This document shows, one piece after another, positions 35,673 to 44,579 of a stretch of 64,000 nt of DNA. Made by a program: the position numbers and the translations under genes. The DNA lies in contig DFAM01000017.1 of assembly GCA_002365595.1 (NCBI GenBank), positions 1-64,000 on the forward strand, read 5' to 3'. The DNA is from Acinetobacter sp. UBA3106 (GTDB taxonomy: Bacteria > Pseudomonadota > Gammaproteobacteria > Pseudomonadales > Moraxellaceae). Below the pieces are notes generated by a model. The model searched no databases. It saw nothing but the letters and a program-made list of their open reading frames with translations, and was not told where the DNA came from. How positions within the stretch are numbered: position 1 is the stretch's first letter; each line of letters begins with the position of its first letter.

Positions 35673-37649
35673 CTAGTCTTTGAGTGGATTGCCATATTGC
35701 TTTAAATATTCAATACCCAATTGCCGTGAACCCTGATCATTAATGTGATTGGTGTCTTTATCCCGATATAAAGGCACATGATTAATCATAATTTTACATT
35801 CCTGCTGATTACACATCACCTTGGTCGGATCAATGATTTTCAGGTTAGGGTATTTCAGTTTCGCTTCGGCAACAATTCGATTGAATTGTTTAAGCTGTGC
35901 CTCATAATTTTTTCTGGACACAGTACATTGGGCATGGGTATTTAAAATTTCGTTGCGAAGATTACAATCTGCCGGCACTCCGTCTTGGTCTAGACGAGGT
36001 ACATCATTCAGCAGAATCACCTGCTCACTGGATTGATAGGCTATTTCCAGAGCCTTCATAAAACCACTTTTAAAGATTGCTGCATTGGAATGATGCACAC
36101 CATCTTCAAGTTTCACTTCATCACTAAAATACGGCACATAGGAACCCGCCAAGATAATGGTTCGGTAATGTGTTTTAGCAAGATGATCTGTAATGGCCTT
36201 ATTTCTGAATGCAAACTTGTCGAGTTTTTTCCATCCCTTGAAATTGACCTCTGAACGCTGCACCCCGGGTAAATAGAAAGTTGAACTTTGCGTGACGTCA
36301 TAGCCGCGTAAATGCGCATCTTTCGCCCATTCATCCAGCATGGCGCTATAACCGTTTGCATGAGAATCGCCAATCAATAAAAAGTCGATGCTGGCTTTCG
36401 GTTGGCCCAGCACACACTCATTCGGATCGGGTAAAGCTTTAGGATCCTCAGTATCCATACATTTATATCGGATCACATGCGCAAATGAATTAAGTGCTGC
36501 TTGCTTGTTATGAACAGACTGAGGAAACCGGTCTGGAAAACCCTGCTTGATATTGATGAGCTGTGCAATGGCGATAAAACTTATGGCTGGCAGCAGAAAA
36601 CCAATGAGAATCACTTTGTAATTCGCTGCCATCACAAAACGTTTGGTTGGCCTTTCAATAAGCTGATAAGTTAAAAATGCCAACATCATGGACAGCAGTA
36701 CAATCACCACCTGATTTTCAGCATTTAATGGCCGCATATAGATGCCGAATAACACGATAATGGGCCAATGCCATAAATATAAAGGATAAGAAATTTTTCC
36801 AATCCAAGTACTCAAGCGATTGCTCAGTAATAGATTATTGGATGAGGTACCTTGCCCAAGATAAATAATGAATGCTGTCGCCAAACATGGAATAAGCGCC
36901 ATTAAGCCTGGAAATGGAGTTTGCTTATCGAAGTAAATGGCCGCTGTAAATAATGCGATTAAAGCGACCCAAACCAGACTTTGCCGAATTTTTTTTGGCA
37001 AGTTTAACTGCGGTAAAAAACAAATTAATGCACCAATCAGCAACTCAAAAGCACGTACCGGCATGCTGTAATAAGCCTTTTCTGCATTTTGAGTCAACTT
37101 GTGCTGAGCATAAAATACTAAGCTAATGATTAACGCGGTCACTATAGCTAAGGTTTGTTTACGGGAAACTTTTCCTACAAACAGCAATAACAATAAAGGC
37201 CAGAAAATATAGAACTGTTCCTCTACCCCTAGCGACCAGAGATGCAATAAAGGGATACCTTCAGCACTTTGGCTAAAATAATCTCCCACCTTATTGCGCA
37301 TATAGATATTCGCCATCAGCAGGGTTGCATACATGACACTATCAAAATATTGGGTCAATTCACCAGGAAGCATCACCTGCCAAGCTATCACACTGACCAC
37401 ACTGAGTACCGTAAAATAGGCAGGTGCTAAACGCACCACACGCTTCTTGTAAAAGCGTGCAATGGAAAATCTTTTGGACTGGATATCCTGGGTTAAAATA
37501 AGGGTAATTAAATAACCTGAAATCACAAAAAAGACATCAACACCAATATATCCACCGGAAAATAAAGCTATTCCGATGTGATTAAAAATCACCAATAAAA
37601 CAGCAATGGCCCTTAAGCCATCTATATCAGCGCGATAGGAGAGATTCAT
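35673..37649 (-). CDS. OafA/YrhL-type acyltransferase with C-terminal SGNH domain
   Basis: 658 residues. The N-terminal half is the ten-helix acyltransferase-3 domain (YRADIDGLRAIAVLLVIFNH, VFFVISGYLIT, LLHLWSLGVEEQFYIFWPLL). The C-terminal half is a periplasmic SGNH-type hydrolase/transferase with FLLIGDSHANGYSAM (catalytic Ser) and DKDTNHINDQGS (Asp-His pair). Such proteins O-acetylate surface polysaccharides or peptidoglycan. No polysaccharide genes lie nearby, so the target cannot be named. Confidence 0.92.
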   Translation of the reverse strand: MNLSYRADIDGLRAIAVLLVIFNHIGIALFSGGYIGVDVFFVISGYLITLILTQDIQSKRFSIARFYKKRVVRLAPAYFTVLSVVSVIAWQVMLPGELTQYFDSVMYATLLMANIYMRNKVGDYFSQSAEGIPLLHLWSLGVEEQFYIFWPLLLLLFVGKVSRKQTLAIVTALIISLVFYAQHKLTQNAEKAYYSMPVRAFELLIGALICFLPQLNLPKKIRQSLVWVALIALFTAAIYFDKQTPFPGLMALIPCLATAFIIYLGQGTSSNNLLLSNRLSTWIGKISYPLYLWHWPIIVLFGIYMRPLNAENQVVIVLLSMMLAFLTYQLIERPTKRFVMAANYKVILIGFLLPAISFIAIAQLINIKQGFPDRFPQSVHNKQAALNSFAHVIRYKCMDTEDPKALPDPNECVLGQPKASIDFLLIGDSHANGYSAMLDEWAKDAHLRGYDVTQSSTFYLPGVQRSEVNFKGWKKLDKFAFRNKAITDHLAKTHYRTIILAGSYVPYFSDEVKLEDGVHHSNAAIFKSGFMKALEIAYQSSEQVILLNDVPRLDQDGVPADCNLRNEILNTHAQCTVSRKNYEAQLKQFNRIVAEAKLKYPNLKIIDPTKVMCNQQECKIMINHVPLYRDKDTNHINDQGSRQLGIEYLKQYGNPLKD

Positions 37650-37878
37650 AATTTAAAAAAGTACAATAAAGTAGCGGCATTGTATGCCTTTATGCAAAAA
37701 ATTCAATTTTCAAACTAAAGGGTTTATGTGACCCAATTTTATAAGATTCTTCTTAGATATTACTTCATGATTCAAATGCCGCTGTTTTTATAGTTATTTA
37801 TTATTTGCTCAGCTATTCAATCTGATTTACTCATGTTATTTATTGAACTCACCTTTTATACCTATTGTGAGTACATGG

Positions 37879-39060
37879 ATGTCCTCAAAAAATATCAAAC
37901 TCAGTATTTTTCTGTGCTTAAGCATGTGTTTAGGAATTGGTATTTTACGTTTTTCTTATACCGCATTGTTACCCAGCACACGTGAAGCCTTTGACTGGAC
38001 AACAGGTTTTGCCAGTCTTTTAGGCAGTGCGAATTTGCTGGGTTATTTAATCGGTGCATTTTGGGCTATGCGATTGCCTCAAACTAAAATCATGACGCGA
38101 TACATTCAGATTGCAGCGATTACCGGTATGTTCAGTTTACTCTGTTGCGCCTTTTCAGATTTTGCCAAAGTCTGGTACATCTTTTGGCGTGTGGTTTCTG
38201 GGGTAAGCGGTGGTCTGCTGATGATTCTGTCACCTAGCGTGGTGGCGCAGTGCTGTGATCTTCAGGACCGTTTTAAAATCAATTTTATTGGTTTTAGCGG
38301 CATTGGCATTGGAGTTCTGTTGGCAACGCTTTTCTTGCCTTATCTGGACCAAATTTCAACTCAAACGGCATGGCTGATTCTATGCAGCTTTGCACTGATC
38401 ATTTGTATTGGCTTGAGTTCTTTACTGCAACAGTTTAAACATCAATTGTTCACCCAAGCCAATCAGAGTTCAACAGAAGTCCGATTAAATACCCTGTTCT
38501 ATAGTTTACTGATTGCCTATGCAAGCAGCGCTTTTGCCTATATTCCCCATTCCTTGTTCTGGATCGATTATCTCAGTCACGAATTAGGACTAAGTTTGTT
38601 CTGGATCAACTTTAACTGGATTCTTTATGGCTTAGGCAGCGCTTTAGGAGCTTTTACCGCTTACGCACTAGCGAGAAAATTTGGAAATTTTACTAGCCTG
38701 AAAATTCTTTACAGTCTGTATATTATGGCCATTTTTATTGCAACTTTAAGTATCAACCCTCTCTTGACCTTTGCCTCGTCTTTTTTTACAGGCATGCTCA
38801 ATCCGGCAGTGGTGTTTTTGACTTCTTATACGATTCTACAACTCTATGGCGTGGCATATAAAAAGTTGTGGAGCATTGCGACGCTGAGTTTTGCCTCAGT
38901 TCAACTGATTGGCGGTTTAAGTTTTAGTACCCTGCAACATTTTAGCGTAACCTATCACCAGCAGTTTTTATTAGCTTCTTTTATCTTGTTACTCGGAACG
39001 CTGCAACTGGCATGGCATACCCGCTCAAAGCACTGCAAGCGAACCCAACAAACACTCTGA
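37879..39060 (+). CDS. YbfB/YjiJ family MFS transporter
   Basis: 393 residues from the ATG at 37879; a TTG at 37843 would add 12 residues and the choice is uncertain. About twelve hydrophobic segments. GIGILRFSYTALLP near the N-terminus and LLGSANLLGYLIGAFWAMRL fit the YbfB/YjiJ family of major facilitator transporters, whose substrates are unknown. Stands alone, convergent with the M23 gene. Confidence 0.85.
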   Translation: MSSKNIKLSIFLCLSMCLGIGILRFSYTALLPSTREAFDWTTGFASLLGSANLLGYLIGAFWAMRLPQTKIMTRYIQIAAITGMFSLLCCAFSDFAKVWYIFWRVVSGVSGGLLMILSPSVVAQCCDLQDRFKINFIGFSGIGIGVLLATLFLPYLDQISTQTAWLILCSFALIICIGLSSLLQQFKHQLFTQANQSSTEVRLNTLFYSLLIAYASSAFAYIPHSLFWIDYLSHELGLSLFWINFNWILYGLGSALGAFTAYALARKFGNFTSLKILYSLYIMAIFIATLSINPLLTFASSFFTGMLNPAVVFLTSYTILQLYGVAYKKLWSIATLSFASVQLIGGLSFSTLQHFSVTYHQQFLLASFILLLGTLQLAWHTRSKHCKRTQQTL

Positions 39061-39073
39061 ATTTTAAATTTTT

Positions 39074-39637
39074 TTATGAAGATGGGGCTAAATATGGATA
39101 AGGGTTTACAGATCCCTGTCCATTTAAATAGATTCCATAATGCAAGTGTGGCGGGGTATTTTTAGCATTGCCTGTATTACCGACATAACCAATCACCTCA
39201 CCTGCTTCTACCCAATCCCCGGCTTGAATCTGGTCAGCGTAATTATCCAGATGGGCATAATAATGCCGGCTTAAATCTGGACCAGTAATCCAGACCACTT
39301 TGCCGCCTAAATTATTGGTTCCGACCTGAGCTACGATGCCTTGGGTGGTGCTTAATACCGGTGTTCCTCGCTTGGCAAAAATATCAATTCCTTCATGGGT
39401 TCGTCCTTCACTTCGTGCTGCACCCCAGGTGTCTTGTATTTGTCGAGCTTTAAAGTTTTCCACCGGCATTGCAAGCTGGGCAGGCAAGTCCGTTTTTTGT
39501 AATTGCATATATAAAATGGGATAACGCATGCCTGCTGCTTCACCTGAAGCTGGCGGCTGACAACCTGAAAGCAGTATTAATGCAAGTATTAAACCTGAAC
39601 AAAAAGTCTGTTTAAACATTTTTCGATGTGGATACAT
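39074..39637 (-). CDS. M23 family metallopeptidase lipoprotein
   Basis: 187 residues. A lipobox (LILLSGC) near residue 26 predicts a lipid anchor. The LytM/M23 domain is complete: HEGIDIFAKRGTPVLS with the first zinc ligands, RHYYAHLDNY, and HLHYGIYLNG. It probably cleaves peptidoglycan cross-links in the periplasm. The start may instead be the Met seven codons on. Confidence 0.9.
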   Translation of the reverse strand: MYPHRKMFKQTFCSGLILALILLSGCQPPASGEAAGMRYPILYMQLQKTDLPAQLAMPVENFKARQIQDTWGAARSEGRTHEGIDIFAKRGTPVLSTTQGIVAQVGTNNLGGKVVWITGPDLSRHYYAHLDNYADQIQAGDWVEAGEVIGYVGNTGNAKNTPPHLHYGIYLNGQGSVNPYPYLAPSS

Positions 39638-39720
39638 TCATTTCAAGAATTAAAGTGATGTGAGCGATTTCATCTTAAGTTTTTAATTATTTTGAATGAA
39701 ATATGATTTCTGTAAATATA

Positions 39721-39748
39721 AAAAAACCCGCAACTCGTACGGGTTTTT
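39721..39748. terminator. terminator of icd
   Basis: AAAACCCG-9 nt-CGGGTTTTT. On the minus strand it reads as an intrinsic terminator 26 nt after the icd stop. Confidence 0.85.
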
Positions 39749-39773
39749 CTCGCCTAAGGTATGAGCCTTAAAC

Positions 39774-41027
39774 TTATTCCATATTGTTAATCACGGCCTG
39801 ACCAAATTCAGAACAACGCAACAAAGTCGCATCAGGCATTAAACGTTCAAAGTCATATGTCACTGTTTTATTCGCAATGGCACCGGAAATACCTTTAATG
39901 ATCAAGTTAGCTGCTTCATCCCAGCCCATATCACGCAGCATCATTTCCGCAGACAGGATGATTGAACCCGGGTTGACCTTGTCCTGACCCGCATATTTAG
40001 GAGCAGTACCGTGAGTCGCTTCGTACATTTGAATTGCTCCACCAATGTTGGCACCAGGCGCAATACCGATCCCCCCTACTTCTGCTGCAAGTGCATCAGA
40101 AATATAGTCACCGTTTAAGTTCAGCGTGGCAATCACTGAGTAATCCGATGGACGCATCAGGATTTGTTGCAGGAACGCATCTGCAATGACATCTTTAATA
40201 ATGATGTCTTTACCGGTTTTCGGGTTTTTGATTTTAACCCAAGGGCCACCATCCAGTAGTTCGCCGCCAAAACGCTCAAGCGCAACTTCATAACCCCATT
40301 CTTTGAATGCACCTTCGGTGTACTTCATGATGTTGCCTTTGTGAACCAGGGTCACGCTTGGCTTGTTATTGTCGATTGCGAATTGAATGGCTTTACGAAC
40401 CAAACGCTGTGTACCTTCTTTAGAGACCGGTTTAATCCCAATTCCGCAGTTCTCTTCGAAACGGATTTTAGTTACACCCATCTCTTCTTTGAGGAATTTA
40501 ATTATTTTTTTTGCTTCCGGCGAATCAGCTTTCCATTCAATCCCTGCATAGATATCTTCAGAATTTTCACGGAAAATTACCATGTCTGTCAGTTCAGGAT
40601 GTTGAACTGGAGAAGGTACGCCTTCAAACCAGCGAACGGGACGTACACATACGTAAAGATCTAATTCTTGGCGTAATGCAACGTTTAGAGAACGAATACC
40701 ACCGCCTACAGGAGTGGTTAATGGGCCTTTAATAGAAACCACAAACTCCCGAAGTGCTTCGCAAGTTTCTTCCGGCATATAAGTGCCATAAATTTTGTCT
40801 GCTTTTTCGCCGCAGTAGACTTCCATCCATTCGATCGAACGTTTGCCACCATAAGCTTTTTGAACCGCAGCATCCACAACGGCTTTCATCGCTGGTGTAA
40901 TATCCACCCCAATACCGTCGCCCTCAATAAAAGGAATGATTGGATTGTTTGGAACATTGAGTGACAAATCTGCGTTTACGGTAATTTTGCTACCATCCAC
41001 AGGAACAACGATCTTCTGATAACCCAT
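39774..41027 (-). CDS. icd: NADP-dependent isocitrate dehydrogenase
   Basis: 417 residues, homodimeric type. GGGIRSLNVALRQELDLYVC holds the substrate serine (phosphorylation site in E. coli), and DMVIFRENSEDIYAGIEW plus APKYAGQDKVNPGSIILS are diagnostic. It catalyses isocitrate to 2-oxoglutarate in the TCA cycle. Its 5' side faces the island described below. Confidence 0.97.
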   Translation of the reverse strand: MGYQKIVVPVDGSKITVNADLSLNVPNNPIIPFIEGDGIGVDITPAMKAVVDAAVQKAYGGKRSIEWMEVYCGEKADKIYGTYMPEETCEALREFVVSIKGPLTTPVGGGIRSLNVALRQELDLYVCVRPVRWFEGVPSPVQHPELTDMVIFRENSEDIYAGIEWKADSPEAKKIIKFLKEEMGVTKIRFEENCGIGIKPVSKEGTQRLVRKAIQFAIDNNKPSVTLVHKGNIMKYTEGAFKEWGYEVALERFGGELLDGGPWVKIKNPKTGKDIIIKDVIADAFLQQILMRPSDYSVIATLNLNGDYISDALAAEVGGIGIAPGANIGGAIQMYEATHGTAPKYAGQDKVNPGSIILSAEMMLRDMGWDEAANLIIKGISGAIANKTVTYDFERLMPDATLLRCSEFGQAVINNME

Positions 41028-41223
41028 TGTATAGGTTCTCCCTTTCTATCTAGCGATATCTAAAAATAATTGCCGAATAGGCAATTGTTTCGTCCTTTCT
41101 TATCACATAAGAGTTTAATCGAATTCCATTGTGTTTAAGATTTATACTGAAAATAACTACATTTCCCCATTGAATAAAACTTAACCTTTCTTAATTTTTA
41201 TATAGTTATAGAAGTCATTTCCT
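41028..41223. promoter_or_regulatory. icd upstream region with stem-loop
   Basis: Includes a perfect AATTGCC-5 nt-GGCAATT stem-loop at 41068-41086, about 40 nt ahead of the icd start, which could lie in the leader RNA or be a binding site. The right end carries TTTTTATATAGTTATAG, similar to the sequence in front of the intact rluE-like gene at 44557-44570. Confidence 0.45.
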
Positions 41224-41270
41224 ATGAAAATCGTCATTCTGAATAAGTATGAATACCTAATTCTGTTTTG
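41224..41270 (+). pseudogene. remnant of the 5' end of the rluE-like gene (left boundary of island)
   Basis: The 24 nt at 41224-41247 encode MKIVILNK, the same eight residues that open the intact pseudouridine synthase at 44580. 20 of 24 bases agree, and three of the four differences are third-position synonymous changes, the other being ATG versus GTG. The frame then continues YEYLILF and stops. Similar AT-rich promoter-like sequence precedes both copies. Best read as the original gene start displaced by an insertion. Confidence 0.6.
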
Positions 41271-41430
41271 ATCTATATTTTTCAATTACTTTTAAATTCC
41301 GTTTTTGCATCTATGACACATATTTAACCCCAATAAGAAACAAAAATCCCTCAACCTCTAGAATGCGAAGGGTTCTATATACGAGAATACGACCTGTGAA
41401 AATTAATGGAAACTTATTAATAAGTAAAAC

Positions 41431-41838
41431 TTAAAACTCTGCCCTATTAAAATCTTCAGAATTTAAATATGCCAAGATGGCTTCACCATTGTCTTTTCCC
41501 AGTGATTTTATAGGTAAATAAATTTTTTTATCTCTTTGATTAAGAGCATTGTGATCCGTTATATTTTGAAGGATAACTGCTAACCAAAGTATGAATTCTT
41601 TATCCTGATATCTATTTGGTGCAAGAATTAGGTCTACACTCTTGCCATCACTCAGTTTTAGCTGCTCATTTAAATCATCAATATTTGTAAAATCATGTTT
41701 AAGTTGGAAATGAGTTTTGCCAATCATGTTTTTAAGTTCCATCAACAGTAAATTTAAATCTTTTGAGCTATCAGAAGAGAATCCATATTTATCCAAAACT
41801 CTCTTATAAATTAGCTCGGCTATCTCTATGTATGACAT
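41431..41838 (-). CDS. hypothetical protein, 135 aa
   Basis: A cytosolic-looking protein (MSYIEIAELIYKRVLDKYGF ... LAYLNSEDFNRAEF) with no signal peptide or membrane segment. It contains FILWLAVILQNITDHNA in the middle, a hydrophobic helix likely in the core. No family recognised. AT-rich codon use and location inside the island suggest acquisition. Confidence 0.65.
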   Translation of the reverse strand: MSYIEIAELIYKRVLDKYGFSSDSSKDLNLLLMELKNMIGKTHFQLKHDFTNIDDLNEQLKLSDGKSVDLILAPNRYQDKEFILWLAVILQNITDHNALNQRDKKIYLPIKSLGKDNGEAILAYLNSEDFNRAEF

Positions 41839-42173
41839 CTTAGCGTTACTTCTTATTCTTAACTCTATCTAAATATATCGAGTTATAAGCATGTTGAGAA
41901 TAGCTATTACTTAATGACAAAATTCACTTAATTATCTTTACTGATATCAACATTTAGACGTATAAACCTAAATGAAAGTCGAATTAAAAGACCCAAATTT
42001 CATTGTAATCTTTAAATTTTAGTCTGTTAAAAAGATAAGCCTATCAATTTTAGAAATAATAAAAGTAATCTTCTTATCTGATGACGTCGGAAGAAATTCA
42101 CTTTTTCAAATAACATAAAACTAAAAATCTTGTTATATTAATAAGCTCAAAAACAATAAATATAATAATTAAT
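41839..42173. other. AT-rich spacer in the island
   Basis: About 335 nt, no supported feature. It must carry promoters of the two divergent ORFs. Confidence 0.3.
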
Positions 42174-42353
42174 ATGAAATACAGTATTTTATCTGCCATT
42201 CTAGTATGTTTTTTATTGGCAAGCGCATTTAGCTTTATCGTTGGCTTTTATAAAACCGACCTTATTTTTTTTGCACTAGGAGTATTACTCGCTTTAGCTT
42301 CAATCCTCATCTTTTTAGAAATAAAGAACACTAAAAATGATCCTTTCTCCTAA
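42174..42353 (+). CDS. small membrane protein, 59 aa
   Basis: 60 codons. Two hydrophobic segments: ILSAILVCFLLASAFSFIVG and LIFFALGVLLALASILIFLE, separated by FYKTD, ending in a charged tail (IKNTKNDPFS). Predicted hairpin in the inner membrane. No clear Shine-Dalgarno. No family recognised. Confidence 0.55.
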   Translation: MKYSILSAILVCFLLASAFSFIVGFYKTDLIFFALGVLLALASILIFLEIKNTKNDPFS

Positions 42354-42398
42354 ATAGGCATGTTCATTTCAAGTGATACTTGTTTGCTCAAGTCAGGT

Positions 42399-42512
42399 TT
42401 ACTTAATCTCTTTCAGGCAATCTCGACACACTTTTATTTCTTCATCATCTACCGTGTAGTCGATTTCGGTTGCGCCATGAAGACCAAACAAACACATTAG
42501 AAAGTGCAACAT
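42399..42512 (-). CDS. small cysteine-containing protein, 37 aa
   Basis: 38 codons: MLHFLMCLFGLHGATEIDYT, then acidic residues and KVCRDCLKEIK. The ATG has a strong CAGGAG 7 nt upstream. The C-terminal CRDC pair together with the N-terminal Cys/His (CLFGLH) resembles minimal zinc-binding peptides found in phage-rich regions. Just downstream of the first small-RNA unit's terminator. Confidence 0.6.
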   Translation of the reverse strand: MLHFLMCLFGLHGATEIDYTVDDEEIKVCRDCLKEIK

Positions 42513-42553
42513 AATTTTCTCCTGTTTATTAAGTGTTTTAAATATAATGAAAA

Positions 42554-42662
42554 ATAAAAATCCTATTTAACTCTCCCAAATCAAATAGGATTTTCAGTTC
42601 TCAACATATTCTTCTTGTTGTTAAGTTATTGGAATAACTATAATATATCACCAACAATTCAC
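42554..42662 (-). ncRNA. candidate small RNA, copy A
   Basis: Minus-strand unit with TTAAAC - 17 nt - TATACT as -35 and -10 (the -10 is at 42669-42674), predicted start near 42662 and a strong terminator: AAAATCCTATTT and AAATAGGATTTT (42557-42594) followed by T-rich sequence. Length about 108 nt. The sequence GTTATTCCAATAACTT lies in the body. It has a diverged second copy at 43365-43477 with the same promoter spacing. No ORF with a ribosome binding site in it. Confidence 0.55.
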
Positions 42663-42995
42663 TTAAAAAGTATAAGAAATAGTAGTGTTGTGTTTAATGA
42701 TGTCTTTATTAAGTTATTGTTTATTAACAATTTGGCTGACAAGTAATCAATTTGTTAGTTAAATGTTCTTAGTCTTCTATTCAGATCGCAAAACAGAACA
42801 GAACTTCCAACACTACTTTTTCTTTTGTTTCATGCAAAAAAATACCTCCTGGAAAGGAGGCAAGAAATAAAGATAGAAACTACAGCGATAGATTCTAATT
42901 ACATATTATATATAAGATTAATATTTAATCAATGACAAATTATTACTAGATATTTCAATTTAATAATTAATCAAAATCTATATTTCGCCCCCGAT
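42663..42995. other. promoter side of small RNA A and spacer
   Basis: The first 80 nt are part of the duplicated block (shared with 43478-43550). The rest, 42750-42995, is AT-rich; a CCTCCTGGAAAGGAGG hairpin lies at 42847-42862. No gene supported. Confidence 0.35.
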
Positions 42996-43160
42996 TTAGT
43001 ATTGATAAGATTGAATCCTTAACGCTTCCTCTGCTTCACTGATAACTCGTTGAATGTTTTCTCTTTCATGTCTTTTAGCTTGAACATATACTGTGGCCAT
43101 CAAACAAAGAGATCCTGCAACTAAAACTCCAATCAAAATCATTAATCTTTTATTTTGCAT
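42996..43160 (-). CDS. small single-pass membrane protein, 54 aa
   Basis: 55 codons. MQNKRLMILIGVLVAGSLCL and MATVYVQA form one N-terminal membrane helix, followed by a charged amphipathic helix (KRHERENIQRVISEAEEALR). The Shine-Dalgarno is weak. No family recognised. Confidence 0.5.
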   Translation of the reverse strand: MQNKRLMILIGVLVAGSLCLMATVYVQAKRHERENIQRVISEAEEALRIQSYQY

Positions 43161-43364
43161 ATCATTAGTATTATTTATATGTAGACTTATAAATTTACGT
43201 TTTTATTAGTAACTTGCAATGATGGAATATACCAAAAAGTAAACTTTATCCCACATAAAATGTATATCTTAATTTAATACAGTCCTTGGTCGACCAGAGC
43301 TATTTCACGATTTTTCTTATATTTAAGTTTGTATCATCTAGACATATCTTTAGCTTTTCATCAG

Positions 43365-43477
43365 TCAATAAAAAGCCTACTTAATTTGCTGTAAATTAAG
43401 TAGGCTTTTCAACTCACATAATATTATTTTTGTTTTAAAGTTCTTGGAATAACAAAAAGATACCATCATCCAATAAA
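43365..43477 (-). ncRNA. candidate small RNA, copy B
   Basis: Second copy of the unit: TTAAAC - 17 nt - TATACT (the -10 is at 43484-43489), predicted start near 43477 and a 17-bp terminator stem, AAAAGCCTACTTAATTT and its complement (43371-43409), with T's after. The stem sequence differs from copy A by compensating changes, so the structure and not the sequence is kept. The body shares GTTATTCCAA and the flanks of the promoter share TTTCTTATACTT. About 113 nt. Confidence 0.55.
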
Positions 43478-43899
43478 ATTATAAGTATAAGAAATATGAG
43501 CGTTAGGTTTAAAGGTGTTCAAATTAAGTTAATATTTATTAATAACTTGCATAAAAAACAATCATTTTTAAATTTTTAAGAATTTATAGATAAGCTGAAC
43601 TTAAAATCAATACTTTTAGAAGAAATTTCAAATATAAAAAAGCTCCCCATTTCGCGAGCTACCTAATTAATCGAGTGCTTGAACTTGCACTGCGATCACT
43701 TGAACAAAGATAGGCTATATCACATTTAAACAGTCAATTAATTTTGAGCAAATAAGGATGGATTATAGGAAATAATATCTTCAAACTTATTGTAATCATC
43801 AATTCTGAATACCTGGAATTGAATAAGCTTTATCTCTTTTTTAGCACTTATTTAAGCGGATTGCCGAGAGGTGTGGTGAAAGCTTTTGGAAGAGGTTTC
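43478..43899. other. spacer in the island
   Basis: About 420 nt. The left part is homologous to the promoter side of small RNA A. A weak AGCTC...GAGCT hairpin lies at about 43641-43660. No gene supported. Confidence 0.3.
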
Positions 43900-44272
43900 A
43901 TGACAGCCGCTGATTTTATTAATAAATTTGGTTGGGATGAGCTTGCCGAATTACCTAAAGCTAGTTTTATAATGAACCGTTTAAACCTGTTTTGATGTAA
44001 TTTTGGCATCAAGAAAGAAGGAATAGCACAGTATTTTAATGCTTATGAGTTGGCGCAGAAACTTAGGGTCTTGGAAAGAGTTAAAAAAGCTCTAGATGGG
44101 AAGTATTTCGGGTATATGCACTTCTATTTACATTCGAACGGCATTTATGTGTTTTTAGATCATTACAATGACTTTATTTTCAGATCACGCCCAGCCCATC
44201 GGTATGTTTAATAAGGCGATTGCAGATGTAGAAAGTGGTATTACAACAGATAGAAGATTGGAGGGATTGTGA
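43900..44272 (+). pseudogene. decayed Acinetobacter phage-type ORF
   Basis: Three pieces in shifting frames resemble one protein. First, MTAADFINKFGWDELAELPK from the ATG at 43900 (GAGG upstream), ending at 43995. Then a second frame with AYELAQKLRVLERVKKAL and YGYMHFYLHSNG-like sequence to 44211. Then GMFNKAIADVESGITTD, ending at 44272. The opening 'FGW(D/E)xA' and the closing 'xxAIADVES' are typical of a small protein family common in Acinetobacter prophages, as I recall it. At least two frameshifts and a deletion separate the pieces. Confidence 0.55.
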
Positions 44273-44282
44273 TGGAAATTGA

Positions 44283-44474
44283 TTGCAGAATTCGAGCGAA
44301 AGAGTTCATATAGTTATAGTCATAAGAAAGGATAAATTTTATTCTTTGGAAAACTCTGGCGATATTATGCAGTCAGTTCGACTTTCAGAAAAAGATGTAT
44401 TTGGGCATTCATCATACCTAAAGAATAAAGTTGAAGAACACAAAACAGAATCTGATATGATAGCCCACACATAG
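44283..44474 (+). pseudogene. possible further phage-gene remnant
   Basis: A frame of 63 codons with only a TTG start (RKDKFYSLENSGDIMQSVRL ... HKTESDMIAHT). An ATG-initiated frame at 44273 (GGAGGGATTG upstream) begins MEIDCRIRAKEFI and stops after 13 codons, so the two may be halves of one frameshifted ORF downstream of the previous remnant. Confidence 0.3.
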
Positions 44475-44579
44475 TGGGCTTTTATTTACCAACTTTTATC
44501 CAAACAACTCCCAAAATGGGTTTAAACGGGTAACTCAAAAACCCCAACAGAATTCTTTTATATATTTTAGTAGGTTACA

